Origin: Sphagnum compactum
Lineage: Eukaryota > Bryophyta > Sphagnopsida > Sphagnales
Assembly: GCA_965153455.1 (NCBI GenBank)
Contig: OZ234498.1
Coordinates: 16,368,001-16,432,000, forward strand
Length of the DNA: 64,000 nucleotides
Direction of reading: 5' to 3'
Below are positions 13,782 through 27,126 of the stretch, in pieces (the first letter of the stretch is position 1; each line of letters starts with the position of its first letter). The notes under the pieces are model-generated. The model saw only the letters and a program-made list of their open reading frames with translations. It was not told the DNA's origin and searched no databases. The position numbers and the translations under genes were made by a program.

Positions 13782-16700
13782 TCAAGCACTGTAACGCTTC
13801 AAGACCTTACTGAGGGCTGGCATCACATTATAAGCCATAAATGACCTTCGCAACTCTATGATTGATCCAACCTGCAATCCACATAGTCAAGTTTGTCATG
13901 AACTACAAAAACAAAACAGATTTTGGACCTGCAGGAACTCCTCATATGATTAAATTCACTTCATTCAAATTTGGTCTACATTGAACTAGCTGCAATCTCC
14001 TCAGAAATAATCACATAGATATGAAACCAGAAATGCCATAAGATGGCATAATCTAAAACTGGATTAAATCACACTGGAAGGTTGCAGCACTCCCTGTCAA
14101 CTCCTCCCTACATGTCTACTATATACATCACAGGGGTAGACAATAAATGCTGATATTGACAAGCTGAATTCCTGCAATGGCATAATTTTTTTGGCCTTTG
14201 TTGAACTTACAATGATAAGCATGGAAGTGAAGCCGATGCTGCCACCTTGATGAACAGCCCTAAATCTGTAATCCACTACTGTTGAAACTGTGGCAAGCAG
14301 TGCCAATAAGAGTCCACCTAAATCATGGACCAAACATGTATGGAGCTCAGAAGGGAAGTTCAGTAATAAGCCCTCATAAGTAGAATTTACATTGGACAAG
14401 TACAGAGGACCATAAAAGTTGCCATGCAACTGAATCCAGATCCATCATGCTAACATTCAATGCTCAAGAACTCAGTGGTGAAAATTCCCATGTGAAAATC
14501 TAGAGGCAGATTTCACTTCTTAGAAATTAGAACACAGAAACTTGACAGAAACAGACTCATCATAGTGAGCTACACACTACTTGTGAACAGGGCAAGGGAG
14601 ACTCTAGATAAGATCATGTGAAAGTCTCCAACCCAATTGTCAGTGATATCAATGTGATTGCAGAGAGAAACTCCACAAAAGCATGTAAGGTGACCAAATG
14701 GATGTAGTGTCAGGTCCAGTCAAACCAAAACACAAAGAATGAGTTTGGTCATAACCCTTGTGCCTACCACTCAAAATATATCATACCATCATCCTAATCA
14801 TTACACCCCCACCTGATAATAACTGTCAAATGCATACTGAAAGGCCAAAAGATTACAGCTGTGATAAGAAAAGGGAAGAGAATTCACCCCAGAAACGAGT
14901 GGATGACTGTATTTTGCGAAAGTACTCAATAGTTTGACGCCCAGGCTTGACGTCTGGTATCCGTGCTCCAGTTTTCATCATATACTCAGTAACCTCCTTT
15001 GGTGTGTCTACCTGCAAAAAACCATCTCAAGTTGTTACTCCACTTAGCCACTCTTGCACATTCAAAAATAATCTGTACTATTTAACTGTGGTCATTTGAA
15101 GACATTGAATTTCATCAAGGCCTTCACACAAGGGTGCAATACATACTGTCATTATTTATCACAGATCACCAACTGCAGCTAATAGTCAATCAAATGATCT
15201 GACACTGACTCACTGCATATAAGAATGCTGTTTGTTTGGTGAATGGCCTTTGTTGTTGAAGGCCATAATTGATGAACATACTCAGAACATAGAAGAACAT
15301 AAGGAAGCAAGACTGGCTACAAGAGGATTACATGGGGAAGAGTGAAGCCCTACAATGTCCAAGATGTTGAAGATAAATATGAGCATAGCATTGATGGTGT
15401 AATAATGCCATGGCTGTGCGCCTGAAGCAGATGGGTTCAACATATCTCTCAGCTGATGCCAGAAACCACCACTGACAGTGAAGCTGTGTATACAACAACT
15501 CAAACCATCACTAAGCCAGGTAATGACTCACAAAACAGGTCTCACTGCATGATGAAGTCAGTGAGATTCATGACATGCCTAGCTGGACCATAATGGTGCA
15601 TTTCTCAGCATGGTTCTGCCAATTGCAATTATCAGTACACAGAAGAGCTGAAACATAATGCACAAATACAACTAACAATTGAATCAAGGGCACTGGATGA
15701 AATCATGAACCAAGTGAAGGGGAGGCCCACAGAGAACCCATACTTGGCCACAAGTGATGGCAGAGCCATGAGGTAAGTGGTTGTGAGCACAGGTTGCATT
15801 CCGGTTGGATTTATATTGAATGGAACATATGGCTCTACATCTGGTAAAGATGCACCCACTCTGGCCCAAGGTGAAGTCATGTTAGGTACACTTCACACAT
15901 TCTGTACAAACACTGGAGTAGGATCTATGGAAACAGTCTTCAGAAATAACCACAAGACAAAAAACCTGTTTATCCAGATGTGCAAAGAAAAACTTGCAAG
16001 AAACCTTAACACAGCAGTATAACCTACAGAGGGTCCACCATACTACAAAAAGGATTTTAGCAATTCACTCTGTTCAATGCAATCCTATCCAAAACCTAGC
16101 ATCTCCAGCCTTAGTTTATAGCAACTCTTCCATAATGTCTTTCACAACCTGATGGCAAGACTCAAGCAAGATTCAAACAGGTTGACAACAAAGTTCCACA
16201 AGTGTTCCCAGCACATTGTTAGTTTGAGCAACCACCAGTCTAAAGAGCAATGACTATTTGAGAAAAAAGCCTTAATGCTCCAGAAACCAGTGATCTTCAA
16301 CTTCTGACTAACCAGGAAAAGATGGTAGAAAGAGTTACCTTGTGCTAGGTGCCAGCTCAAAGTTGTAGTACAACATTTTGACTTTGCGATGACCCTCAGT
16401 CACCAGCACTGCCCACATGGTTATGAGAAGAAAGACACCTAGGAATACCATCACAGGTCCCCAGCTTGCAGTTCCCACTGTCATCAAATCAATTTTCACA
16501 AACAGCTTTGAGTACACATTCACCTAAACACTTTGTCAAAAATATCCAGAGCAAGTTCACTTCCCATAGATGTGTTGAAAATGTTGCCTAAAAACATTCC
16601 ATCTGATGGCTGATGGTACAAGTCGACTTCCTGACATGACCCACTGTGTTATGGTTATGAAAATCTAGTCCAATATGATAACCTTGACATGCACAAGATC

Positions 16701-19700
16701 TTGGAACAATTTCATGGATTTCAGATGCACCACAGTTGTCCTGTGATGAAGTAATGGACAGGGTTGGTACAGGAAAGTACATGAAAAATCAGACACCATT
16801 CGGTAGAGTGAGTCTGAGTAGCCTGTCAGAATGCTGATGCAAATGATGAGAGAAGAGCCTTGACCTGCAATGAAAATTTGTTGATATCCTTTTATCAGAA
16901 ACCTAGTTGCTCCTTCAAACTGGTGTTTGAACCAGTGTCCCAGATGTTTTGATGGAGAATGACAAAGCATTCAATATGAGGATTTTGTGTGTGTTTGCAC
17001 ATAGAGCAGACAATTGCTGTGCAGCTCTCTGAGCTCTAAGGAAACTGATGGTCTTTGTAAACTCATAACAGGCAGAAATGCATAACAAAAACACTCCACA
17101 ATCTTAAGGTGACAGAAAAAAGGAGTTGAGTAGAGGAGAGAGGCATAAATGCAAAGGTACAAAATACTTCAAGAAAGGAAAACCAAAGGAAAACAGAGAG
17201 GAGGAAGCAAAGTGAAAAAGAAAAGGGAAGATGGAATCTAAGGGGAAAACCCAAGGGGAAATCCCAACTGCAAAGGTGGTAACAAGAGCAACAGCAACCA
17301 TACAAGTAATATGGATAGTATAAGGCACAAGATACTTCAACACTGCAATAATCATCCAATTACCACAAGTCAAATGCTGAGACTCCCACTGAGTTTATAC
17401 AGCCTACTTTGTTTCTCCTACTTGACCAATAATACACAGGGAAAACACAGCATAGAGGAAGTTCTAGCAGTGCACATGACAAAACCAAGAACCCAGTAAA
17501 CAGGAAAACATTGAAAATACTCCCTGCATGAAGCTCATTGATTTGAATACAACACAAAGGCACACATTGCATAAGAAAGATTTCAACTGCAAAGCACTTG
17601 GCAACCTGTTAAAGACAACAATTCTTCAAGTAACTTTTGTTCATTGATAATGGAACAGGTTGCTAAGTAAAGCTCACCTTAGAACTGCAGAGGCACAAAA
17701 CTCCATCTAGTCCTAAAGGGTGAAGAGTCAAGGCTTACTCACCGAAGCCAGCCTCCGTAATTTTCTCACAAATCCAGTTGATTGACATTGCCCCAGCTGA
17801 TAGAAGCCCTGTTGTTACTACCAAATACCAAAATCTGGCAACACAGGACAATAAGAGTCAGCATCAGTTGTTCCCCTCTGGATTACTATAAGCTTCAGAA
17901 TCTAGCAGGCACATGAGAACATAACAGCTTCTTATGGGTAAAATTCTACATTCAGAGTGCTACAAAGGTCTGTCAAATTTACGATGATGTGTTACTTTAA
18001 CCAAACTTTGACAAGCTAGAAAGATTTGAGTGGCAAGAACGACACCATCTCTGTGTCAATAAAAGCCCTATCTATGCTGCACTTTTTGCAGGGGTGGGAA
18101 TCTACAAAGGCCTGCAACATCCACTGAGTTGGGCATAAATTGCTTATTTACCTGCTTTGATTAGCAGCAACAGAGTAGGGAAGAGAATGTATGGCAACTA
18201 TGAGGGATTCCACAAGTGCAACACCCAGTGCCAACCACCACCTGTAGCAGAAATCATTGCCCCTATTGGTCACTCAAGACATGAAGAAAGATGTTTTCAT
18301 GTCAATGTTGCCAGCATTCCAAATGGCTGAAACATGAAGTCAAGTAGCAGAATTGGGTGCCCAAAAGTATATGAAAGAAGCATTTTTAGAAAGGTTCAAC
18401 AACTACGTGTATTTCTTTATACGCTCGTTGCCATCAATGCCTTCCTTCCGTAGCTTCACAAGAGCTGGAATTAAGTGGCAAGATACCTAGGCACACACAT
18501 CAATACAGAGTCCATGAGTCAAGTGAGTTCATCAGCAAACCATCCATGGGAAAATCACAAATGTATTTGGAATTCCCTTAACCTCTTGCCTGCATGGTTA
18601 TCTAAAATATGATTCCTCACCTACCTATATTGTGCTTCTCATACTATAGGAGGGTATGACTCAAACCAACCAATGGATGCACAAATGAGGGACAACAGAC
18701 CAAAGTTTGAAAATCATTAGCAGTATGTGCTTATGTGATACAGTTTGGACATAGAACTAGTAAAGAAGATGCAATTAAGTTTTGTCTCAGGTCAAAACAT
18801 AATGCTATTTGTAAATAGCCTTACAAATAGCATTAGCAAGCCCAACAGGAAACATCCACAAAAAAGGGGACTACCTGCATGACAATGGAAGCAAAAATGT
18901 AGGGGCTGATTCCCAGCTGAAATAAAGCCAACTTCAACTCTGAAACAAGGTCTCCCAGCTCCTCTATCCAGATTGATCACACAAGTGCATTAGCAAGACA
19001 AATGTCTCATACCGACCCAAAAATGAAGACCTTCCTGCATGAGACTTATGAGTATCCCACTCAATCTCCTCACTCAATGTGCACATATGAATGCAGCAAT
19101 GACTTGGTGTCCAGAGGCAGCAGAGATGTCAGAACATGAGGGAATCTTCCAACCAGCCATGGGAAAAAGGAAGACTTAGAAATTTTTCTCAGTGCTCACC
19201 TACAGCTCCAGAAACAAAGCCCAGATAATTGCCAGGCATGAAGCGGCGATCGAACCCTGGCAGAGGAATGAAGTATCCAGCACGGCTGGCCATGAGGAGT
19301 GCCACAGTAACACATATTCGCCTCCGCACCTCACTCTTAAAAAAGGCGCCTGCTGCATCATTTGCTGTTGTGCCCAGCTTCACCAAGCTGAGGAATTGAT
19401 TCTTGAAGCTCTTTGGTCGAGGATAGGAGCCTGACCAATTCTCCTCTATTGGAGACAGGGCACTAATATTGATTGGTGTAACTGCATCCAGAGGTAAGGA
19501 ATTATCTGCAGGAACCGAGTTATCCGAGAAATGTCGCTCAGATTCTTCAATTTCACTGCCTAGAGAGGTTCCTTGAAGCAATGAGGATTCCGCCTGGTCT
19601 TCTTTCCTGGAACATCTGACACACATTCGAGCTGTGCGTCGTACGAACAAACAATCCTTCATCTCCGCTGCTCTCCAGCTCTGATCGCTCCATTCCCCAC

Positions 19701-19917
19701 CCCGTCTCCGGAACTGATCAACTATACAAAGGCGCTCCAACCGCAACCCTGATTTCTTCCCGATTTGCAGTTTTCCACGGCACACCCTTACGTTTTTAGC
19801 TAAACCGGCTCCGCAAACAGAGCTGCGCAAGGAATCGACAGCCTTCCTCGCCCCGATAAAACTTCTACCAATGTTTACCAAATTGGTACCGTCCAGCGAC
19901 GCGCCAACAGACGCCAT
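13782..19917 (-). CDS. SCY1: Chloroplast SecY translocase subunit (cpSecY), 12 exons
   Basis: This encodes the ten-helix channel of the thylakoid Sec pathway, which works with cpSecE, cpSecA and ribosomes. Exons, read downward: 19917-19200, 18963-18875, 18486-18407, 18241-18152, 17834-17743, 16864-16797, 16523-16339, 15860-15744, 15471-15354, 15011-14888, 14317-14211, 13871-13782. All use GT/AG, phases agree throughout, and the total of 1878 nt gives 625 aa plus TGA. Residues 1 to about 190 are an Arg/Ser-rich chloroplast transit region followed by an acidic linker. The SecY core starts near residue 192 with FFKSEVRRR and GYFIPLPGFDRR. Later landmarks are GSSLIICISILTGY, VTEGHRKVK, VEPYVPFNINPTGMQPVLTT, TGARIPDVKPG and the C-terminus MAYNVMPALSK...YSA. 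Arabidopsis SCY1 is about 551 aa, so this N-terminus is long. The start is the first ATG of exon 1. The exon 8/9 junction (15744/15471) leaves a loop about 3 aa shorter than in Arabidopsis and is the least certain joint. Confidence 0.96.
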
Positions 19918-20411
19918 ATATAAACCTGGACTACCTTCCTACCAATATAACTGATTCTTGGCCTGACCTCCACCCTCTCCTGCCCATAGGCTTGGAGCAA
20001 TTATCCGAACCATTAGAGGAGGAGAAGCGGTTGGATTTGAACCCTAAGTCTCCGACATTAAGTGCCCATTTTCACCAAACAATGAGACACACACACACAC
20101 CGTAAGTATCCTACCTACAACAGACTTTGCAATTTGGAGGTGGAAAGCTTGTTCCAACAGAAAAAAGGCACGAAGAGGAGAAAAATCAGATGCAGAAGTG
20201 AGCAAGTAAGTAGAGGAGGAGTGCTGCTAGAAGAATCGGCCAAGACCAGGTAAGACCTTGACCAGCCCAGACGGCGGCAACGGCAGCCAGCAAATGGACG
20301 GCACGCGCATCGTCCACCACGAGCATCACCTCCTTCCACCGCATTCCTGCAGCTTAAGCCCTCACTCCGAACGTCTTCTCACTTCTTCCACCGTGCATTC
20401 GCAAACGAAAA

Positions 20412-20430
20412 CAGGGTAGGGTTTAGGGTT
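20412..20430 (-). promoter_or_regulatory. Telo-box cluster upstream of cpSecY
   Basis: On the minus strand this reads as two adjacent copies of AACCCTA (AACCCTAAACCCTACCC). Telo-boxes are common near start sites of plant housekeeping, ribosomal and plastid-protein genes. It lies about 500 bp upstream of the cpSecY ATG, so it is a reasonable promoter element for that gene. A short (AC)n run lies near 20085-20101. Confidence 0.55.
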
Positions 20431-20440
20431 CAAACTTGCC

Positions 20441-23400
20441 CGACAAACAAAAGCCAAAAAAAAATTAGGTTTTAATGGAGAGGTGAGATGTGTTTGGGTG
20501 AGGGTATGAGATTTTGGGGCTCTTTCAACTTTCTTGGTGCCCGTGGGTGAACCATCACCTACACTGGTACATAGGCCGGTGAGCGAACACTTGAGAAGTC
20601 AATACAGCTTGAATTCTCACACATTGTTTCTCTGGTTCTAAAATTTCAAAGAACATTTGTACCCCTTCACCTAGCGCTTCCAATGCTGCAAAAATTGTCC
20701 AATTCAATAAAGAAATGAGAAAAATATGGGGTGTTTGATGTAAGGGGGCTCAATGTTCGGTGATGAGTCAATTAAAACAGATTAGGATTTCAAATTAAAT
20801 TTTTGGGATGGTTGCATGGTTGCTTCTAGAATACAAAGAAGTTTTGTAAAGCCTTATTTATTTTTGCTTTAATTATATGAGTATATTTTACATATATCCA
20901 ATGGTATAAATTGGATATAATTTTTTCAAATGTATATATTTTAGATATGCAATCATTAAGGTGTATTATTTTTAAGAAAATAAATTAAGATAAAAGATAT
21001 ATTTTCAAATCATCCTACTATATATTTTTGTTATACAATGAGAATTAAATATACAAATATGGTGGTTTTAACATATAGTTTTCATTTTTTACGATTGAAA
21101 ATCTTAAAATCACTTCTTTTTAAAAATTTGAATTTATCTTTGACCAAATTAGCTAGTAAAAAACATTGGTTGTTAGTGGATAGACTTGAAAATTTTTCAA
21201 CACCAACGATACAATGTATTTGCCTAGTATGATGTTTTTTGATGTGCATGCAATCACAATCAAATGAGCAATGTTGAAGAATTCAATAAAATATTCAGAA
21301 AATTATATATTTGGGTTTTGGTTTTAATAAAAAAATACCTTTGAACTTGAACAACAATTACATCAAAAGCAATCAATTTTTCAAATTACTAAATTACAAC
21401 TCTCTTTAGAAAGGAATATTGATGAGAAAAAAATTGAGATGATGTTAGATGATTATCCGCACTCAAAAAACCTCACAATTTGAAAGTTGTGAAATTTTAA
21501 AAATTTAAAAATTAGAAATTTATTAAACATAATTTTGAAATTTCAAAAGTCTTTTACCACATGTAAATGGGGTGTAATGTGCATGACATCTAAAACAAAG
21601 TTGTATTTTATGAAACAATAAAATAAAGCATTAAATGATTAACATATTTTCATACAATTTGAAATTAAGATAAATTTCAAAACGAAACGCAGAATTTGGT
21701 AGAATTTGTACACTTTAAAAAATTTCTTAATTACTTATGAAAAGTTAATAACAAAAATGTGATGTATTGAAAAAAAATATGTATTTTTAGTAACATATTG
21801 CAAAAGATTTCATCCCAGAAATCCTTCATGTGAGAAAGTGAAAATGACCACACAAGGATTGCAATCCTTGAGTCTTTTATCACCGTTGGCTCATTTGATT
21901 GTGATCGCACCCGTGCACCATGCAATGATGTTACAAATTGTGTTACGGAACCTAGCCAAAATTCACACATTTAAAAAGAAATTAATTTGTTGGTTGTGAT
22001 ACAATGTTTATGTTAGCCCTATATGTGTGCAACTAATCCATCTTATGGTTTTATTAGTTTTTGTAATGTGTCTAAATGGACTTTATATGTTTATCTATAT
22101 TTCATATTACTTTAAAGGTTTAAAAATTTCAGCTTTAGTTATTGATTAAAGGCAATCCCCATAGCATATGTGGGTACAAAATGATCTTAAATGAATATTT
22201 TCTTTTGGAATCACAATGATGTTCAAATTCCTATTGAAACTTTTAATTCAAGAGTACAAATGAACAAGTAATTGAAATGAAACTAGAGAAAAATGAAAGA
22301 AATATAACTAGCAAATAGATCATGGCTCTTTCAAAATAAGATTGGACATTTCATTAAAATTTTTAGCTTGTAGATTATTGATATGATGAATTCTTTGAAA
22401 GTCCCAAGTTGTGTTTTCAAAATGTTGTTATAATAATTGTTTTCAATTCAAGCTTTCCTTGGTCTTAATCTAGTGTCTAATGTGGGCATATATCTATGCC
22501 TTCATTCCATTTTTTAAAAAGGATTTGTAATTTTTGTCTTATGTTTGATGTGTACATACATGCTTGCATCAATCAATCTTAGAATGTTTTGGCCTTGGTT
22601 CAAAATTTAAAATGATCATGTAATGGGAATTAATTTTGAAATATTATAAAATGGGCAATTTGAAGTTCCATTATTGGACAACCCAATTGCAAAGGATTAG
22701 ATTTATGATATCATTACAATCCTTTTTCATGCTTGGCAATAATTAAATTATTTTTGAAAATGTCAATTTTTTAAGAAAATATTGTATTTAAATGCCAAAA
22801 TATTGAAATTATTACCATAGATGGTGAAATTTTGGGAACTAGGCCAATTTCCTATGGTGCTTAAACTTTGTACCACACCATTTGATTTTTTTCATCTTCA
22901 CAATGATTTGGGTTTGGGGATTGTAATTGTAATGTTTTGCATGAAGGAGATGTGGTGAAAATTGAAGAAGCGGATCTTTAGGGGAAGTCTTTTAACAAAG
23001 TTATACAAGTGAAGCTTGAGAAGAAAGTCTTACAAGTCGATGCAAAAAAATAATAATTCAAAATGTGGGTTTTTCAAGTGGAAACAACTAAATCCATTGT
23101 GAACATGAAGGTGAAAGGAATAGATAACCTTGAGTTAGAATTGATAACATTGAAAATAGAAAAATAAAAAGACCACAAAAATACAACAATATCAATGAAG
23201 GACAAAATGCAGAATTTGGTGGAAACCTAGCAAGACCTTCTTGCTTTAGGCAATCCACCATTGGAGAACAAATATCCAGTAATTGAAAAAATATATCTAT
23301 CTTAGAAATTGATGGAATATTTTCACTTTCCATTTTTGCAAAAAGAAATAATAGAAAATGAATTGTTAAGGTTTCATTTTCTAGAGGTTTAGAATCCCAA

Positions 23401-24219
23401 AAACCCACCAAAAAAGTTGCCTATATTTATTGCCAAAAATTATATATATATATTTTATTAGTGATTTGTCTTTGAAAAATAAAATAATTATTTGACACTT
23501 GAGTGCCAAATGTGAAAAGGTACTACATTAGTATGAAATAAATTGATATAATAAAATGAATTATGATGCCAAATTTAAAGTCCCATGGTATATAAAATTG
23601 AAAACCTTGTAATTAAATAATCAAACATTTTTCCATTTAATGAAGTTTATACTTAAAGATGAACATTTTTTTTGTTTTTTTCAACAACACCTTTGATTGG
23701 GAGAAATATGTGATTTTTTGAATAGGCTATTGCAAAACAATTTGATTGATTTCCATATATTAAAGGTTTATTTTGAATATAACATCTTTGAAATTTTTTG
23801 TACCATACTTTCAATTTGGCTTATCATCCTTCTAACATTATTTAAGATGGCAAATGGGTTTCAAAATAGACCTTTATCCTATACTAAACATGGTGTCAAG
23901 CCATAAAAAAATATAAACTCTTCTTTTCTTCTCATTCCTAGATCACAAAAGATTGGCATGATTACAATGAATACAAGAAAGTCAAAATTGGTTAGAAGTA
24001 TTTCATGAATTAACATGGCCTTTGCATATATCACCAATATTATTCACCATACAAGGTTCATGATGTGGGCTAGAGCGAACCAGCCTTGATGACTACACTG
24101 GTTGGCTATTATGTCCATAGGATGCGTTGTTTTTTTTCATCCGGCTCTTAATCCTCTATTAACCAACATAGTACATTACAATCAACTCTTTTTGGTTGTT
24201 GACCTTGGTTTATTTTATT
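20441..24219. other. AT-rich intergenic sequence
   Basis: No gene, RNA or clear repeat recognised. Base composition is strongly AT-rich with many homopolymer runs. The few open frames of 60-107 codons look random. Confidence 0.45.
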
Positions 24220-26160
24220 TTTCTTAGCCTTTTTCTCCCAACCCTAACCTCCATACTACCTTCCCACCTAGCTATCATATTAACCTAACTAACCTATTCA
24301 CCTACATCTTGGCAGGCTTACCTTTTAACTACAATTGACCCCCCTACCTACTTATTTTCTGTCTTTTTTTGGCTTATTTTATTTCTTGACAAAAAAAAAT
24401 ATTTATTCTTAACTAAACCTTTACTTTTGAACAAAACCTTTATATCTTTCTAGTTAAATTTTCACCCTTCAACAAAACCTTTATTTGTTTTCGGTTAAAC
24501 TTTACCATTTAGCAAAACGTTTATCTCTACCTTTATTTCTTGGTTAGACCTTTACTTCTTGGCAAAACTTTTGTTTCTTCTTGGTTAGACCTTTACCTTT
24601 TAAAAAAAGCTTTTCATTTTTTGGCAAAATTTTTATTTCTTGTTGGTTAAACCTTTGTTTCTTAATAAAACCTTTTTGTTTTTCATAAAAACCTCTAATT
24701 TTGGCAAAACAAAAAATTCATGGCTAAACTTTTTTATTACTTGGCTAAATTTTTACATTTAAATAAAACTTTTGTACTTCATCGTTAAATAGTTTTACTT
24801 CTTAACTAATCTTCTATCTCTTGGCAAAAAAAAAATGCTTTTTAGTTAAACCTACCTCTTGGTAAAGCCTCTATCTTATCATGGCTAAACCTTTGCCTCT
24901 TGTCAAAACCTAAATATTTCTTCTTGGTTAAACCTTTTCATTTTGGCAAAACTTATATTTTTTGACAATACCACTTTACTTTTGAACAAAATTCTCTACT
25001 TCATAATTAAGCATCCAACTATTGGCACCTAATTTCTATGACCTTTGTTGCATGGGTGATGGGTGTAAAGTTGTTGATGTTGATATGTGAATTTGACTAC
25101 ATCCACCACAAAGCCCTCCTTTGTGGTATTTTGAAACCTGGTGACAAAAAAAATTAATATCATGATAGAAAAACAATGATGTCTAATAATTTGTCCAAGG
25201 TCAATCTTACCAATAAAGGTTGTTAAACCTCTTCAAAGCATTGTATTTCAATTTGAAGTTGATCCCATTCAACTTCAGTTTTTTATTTATTCGATCAATT
25301 GTCTTATTATCATTATGAGTTTGTCATGTTTGTTGGTTGTTCAAAATGCAAACATTCATTGCTTGATTTTGCTAAAAATAAAGGTTTAACTTAAAAACAA
25401 AAAGGTTTTATCTTGAGGCAATGGTTTTGTTAAGAAATAAAAAGGTTATGCCGAAAAGTAAAAATTTAACCCAAAAAAAAAAGTTTTGCCAAGAGATAGA
25501 GAATAAAAAAAAAAAAGTTTGTCAGGAGGCTAAGGTTTAATCAAGAAAAGATAAATTTTTTGTTAAACGATAGAGGTTTAACCAGGAAAAGACAGGTTTT
25601 GTTGAAGGGTAAAGGTTTAACCAAGAAAATATAAATGTTTTATCAAGAAGTAAAACTTTAGTGAAGAAATAAAAAGGTTTTGTCAAGAGGCAAAGGGTTA
25701 ATAATAATAAAAAAAAGTTTGCCAAAAAAAAAAGGGTTTTGCTAAAAGGTAAAGGTTTGACTAGGAAATATAAAAGTTTTGTCAAAAAGTATAGATTCAA
25801 CCAAGGAATAGAAAGGTTTTGCCAAGTAATAGAGGTTTAGCCAAGAAAAGAGACGATTAGTTAAAAAAGGAAAGGTTTAACTTGGAAGATATAAAGGTTT
25901 TGCTAAGAAATAAAGGTTTAGCCAAAGATAAAAAGGTTTTGTTGGAAGATAAAAGTTTTGCCAAGAAAAAAAAAACAATTTGCCAAGAAATAGAGGTTTA
26001 ACCAAGAACAACCAGGGTGATAGTAGGCTTGGTAGGTAGAGATAGATGGGCTAGGTGAAGATAAGTAGATGGAGGTGATAAGTAAGTAACTTGGGGTGGG
26101 CAAGGTGAGTAAATGGGCAAATTTTTTTAATGAATACATATGTGAGGAAAACAAAAAAAC
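24220..26160. repeat. Large imperfect inverted repeat of a degenerate unit of about 33 bp
   Basis: From about 24380 to 25010 the plus strand repeats GGTTAAACCTTTA alternating with TTGGCAAAACCTTTAT. From about 25375 to 26010 the same words appear as reverse complements (AAAGGTTTAACCAAGAA, AAAGGTTTTGCCAAGAA). The 360-bp spacer is not repetitive. Outside the left arm is an ACCTA-rich block (24240-24350), and outside the right arm is its inverse, rich in TAGGT and GGTAGG (26010-26120), so symmetry extends beyond the arms. Runs of open frame on the minus strand are a product of the low-complexity sequence, not genes. Confidence 0.88.
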
Positions 26161-27126
26161 CCAACCTCAATGCCTACATGTCCAATAACTTGGACTGACT
26201 CAAGTTTATTCAAAATGGAACTAGTGCAATCATGGAGGTTGGGTCACTAAGACCCATGATGTGTAAGAAGGTGTAGGTAATAAATATCAAAATCCTCAAA
26301 GTTCCTCTCATAAGTTTGATGTAAATGAAATTGAATAGCAAGGTCATTTAACGTTTTGACAAAAGTGTAGTGATTCAAGGTTCATGACAATGGGTCAATC
26401 AATCTCATCCAATAGCTCAAAACTTTACATCACAAGTGTATTAGCCAAAAGACTTCATTTTCAAATATTGTAGTACTTGGGCCAGTTAGACATTAATTAC
26501 ATTATGTGTGAATCTTTTGATAAACATTTAGTTTGAATGCTTGTTAAAATTTTCAATGTTTAAGCATTTGGAGTCTGGGGATGTTGCAAAATCCAAGAAA
26601 TTGCAAGAGAACTAAATTAAGCTGACAAAAGGAGTTAGGGTATGATCCATGGACACTCTAGTCTTTGTTTACATACATGAAGTGTAGAGACTGGGGTATC
26701 CCTTAATTATCAGATCATTTAAAAATCCTCTTACTAAGGACAATGTAGCCCAAAAAACTGTACAATTACTCAACTTCATAATATAATCCAAAAGATTGAA
26801 CCCCCATAAAAAGACAGAAGTTAGCTAAAACGATTGCACAACTAGTACAGCCATTGGGATACCTATTGCCTGCTCAGAGACTCTTTAACTAGACACTCAA
26901 TAAAGAAATACACAAAACAACCCTTAACATGACCAGGAGGAATGTGATACATGAAGCAAAATCTCCTTTATTGCATCCATTGATGAGCAAGCATTCAACT
27001 TGACTTGCTACAGTCCTAGAATTGCATGGCACAGATGGAATACTTTTACAAATAAACTACCAACAATTTGAATCCCTACATTTGGATTTTATGTCTACAA
27101 AAGAGAGAAAAAAAAAGAGCTCGAGT
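26161..27126. other. NRT2 3' flank and unassigned sequence
   Basis: No gene recognised. The part next to 27127 should hold the NRT2 3' UTR. Confidence 0.4.

Noticed and set aside
16665-16796. Longer reading of cpSecY exon 6 past 16797
   Set aside because: The extension leaves the SecY family sequence at once. The GTGTCT donor at 16796 joins in phase to exon 7 and restores the family alignment.
19914-19930. TATATA next to the cpSecY start
   Set aside because: It directly overlaps the region just upstream of the ATG, too close to serve as a TATA box for this start.
25537-26154. Minus-strand open frames of 78-87 codons rich in Phe, Leu and Lys
   Set aside because: They lie wholly in the inverted low-complexity array, and their length follows from the lack of stops in the repeat unit.
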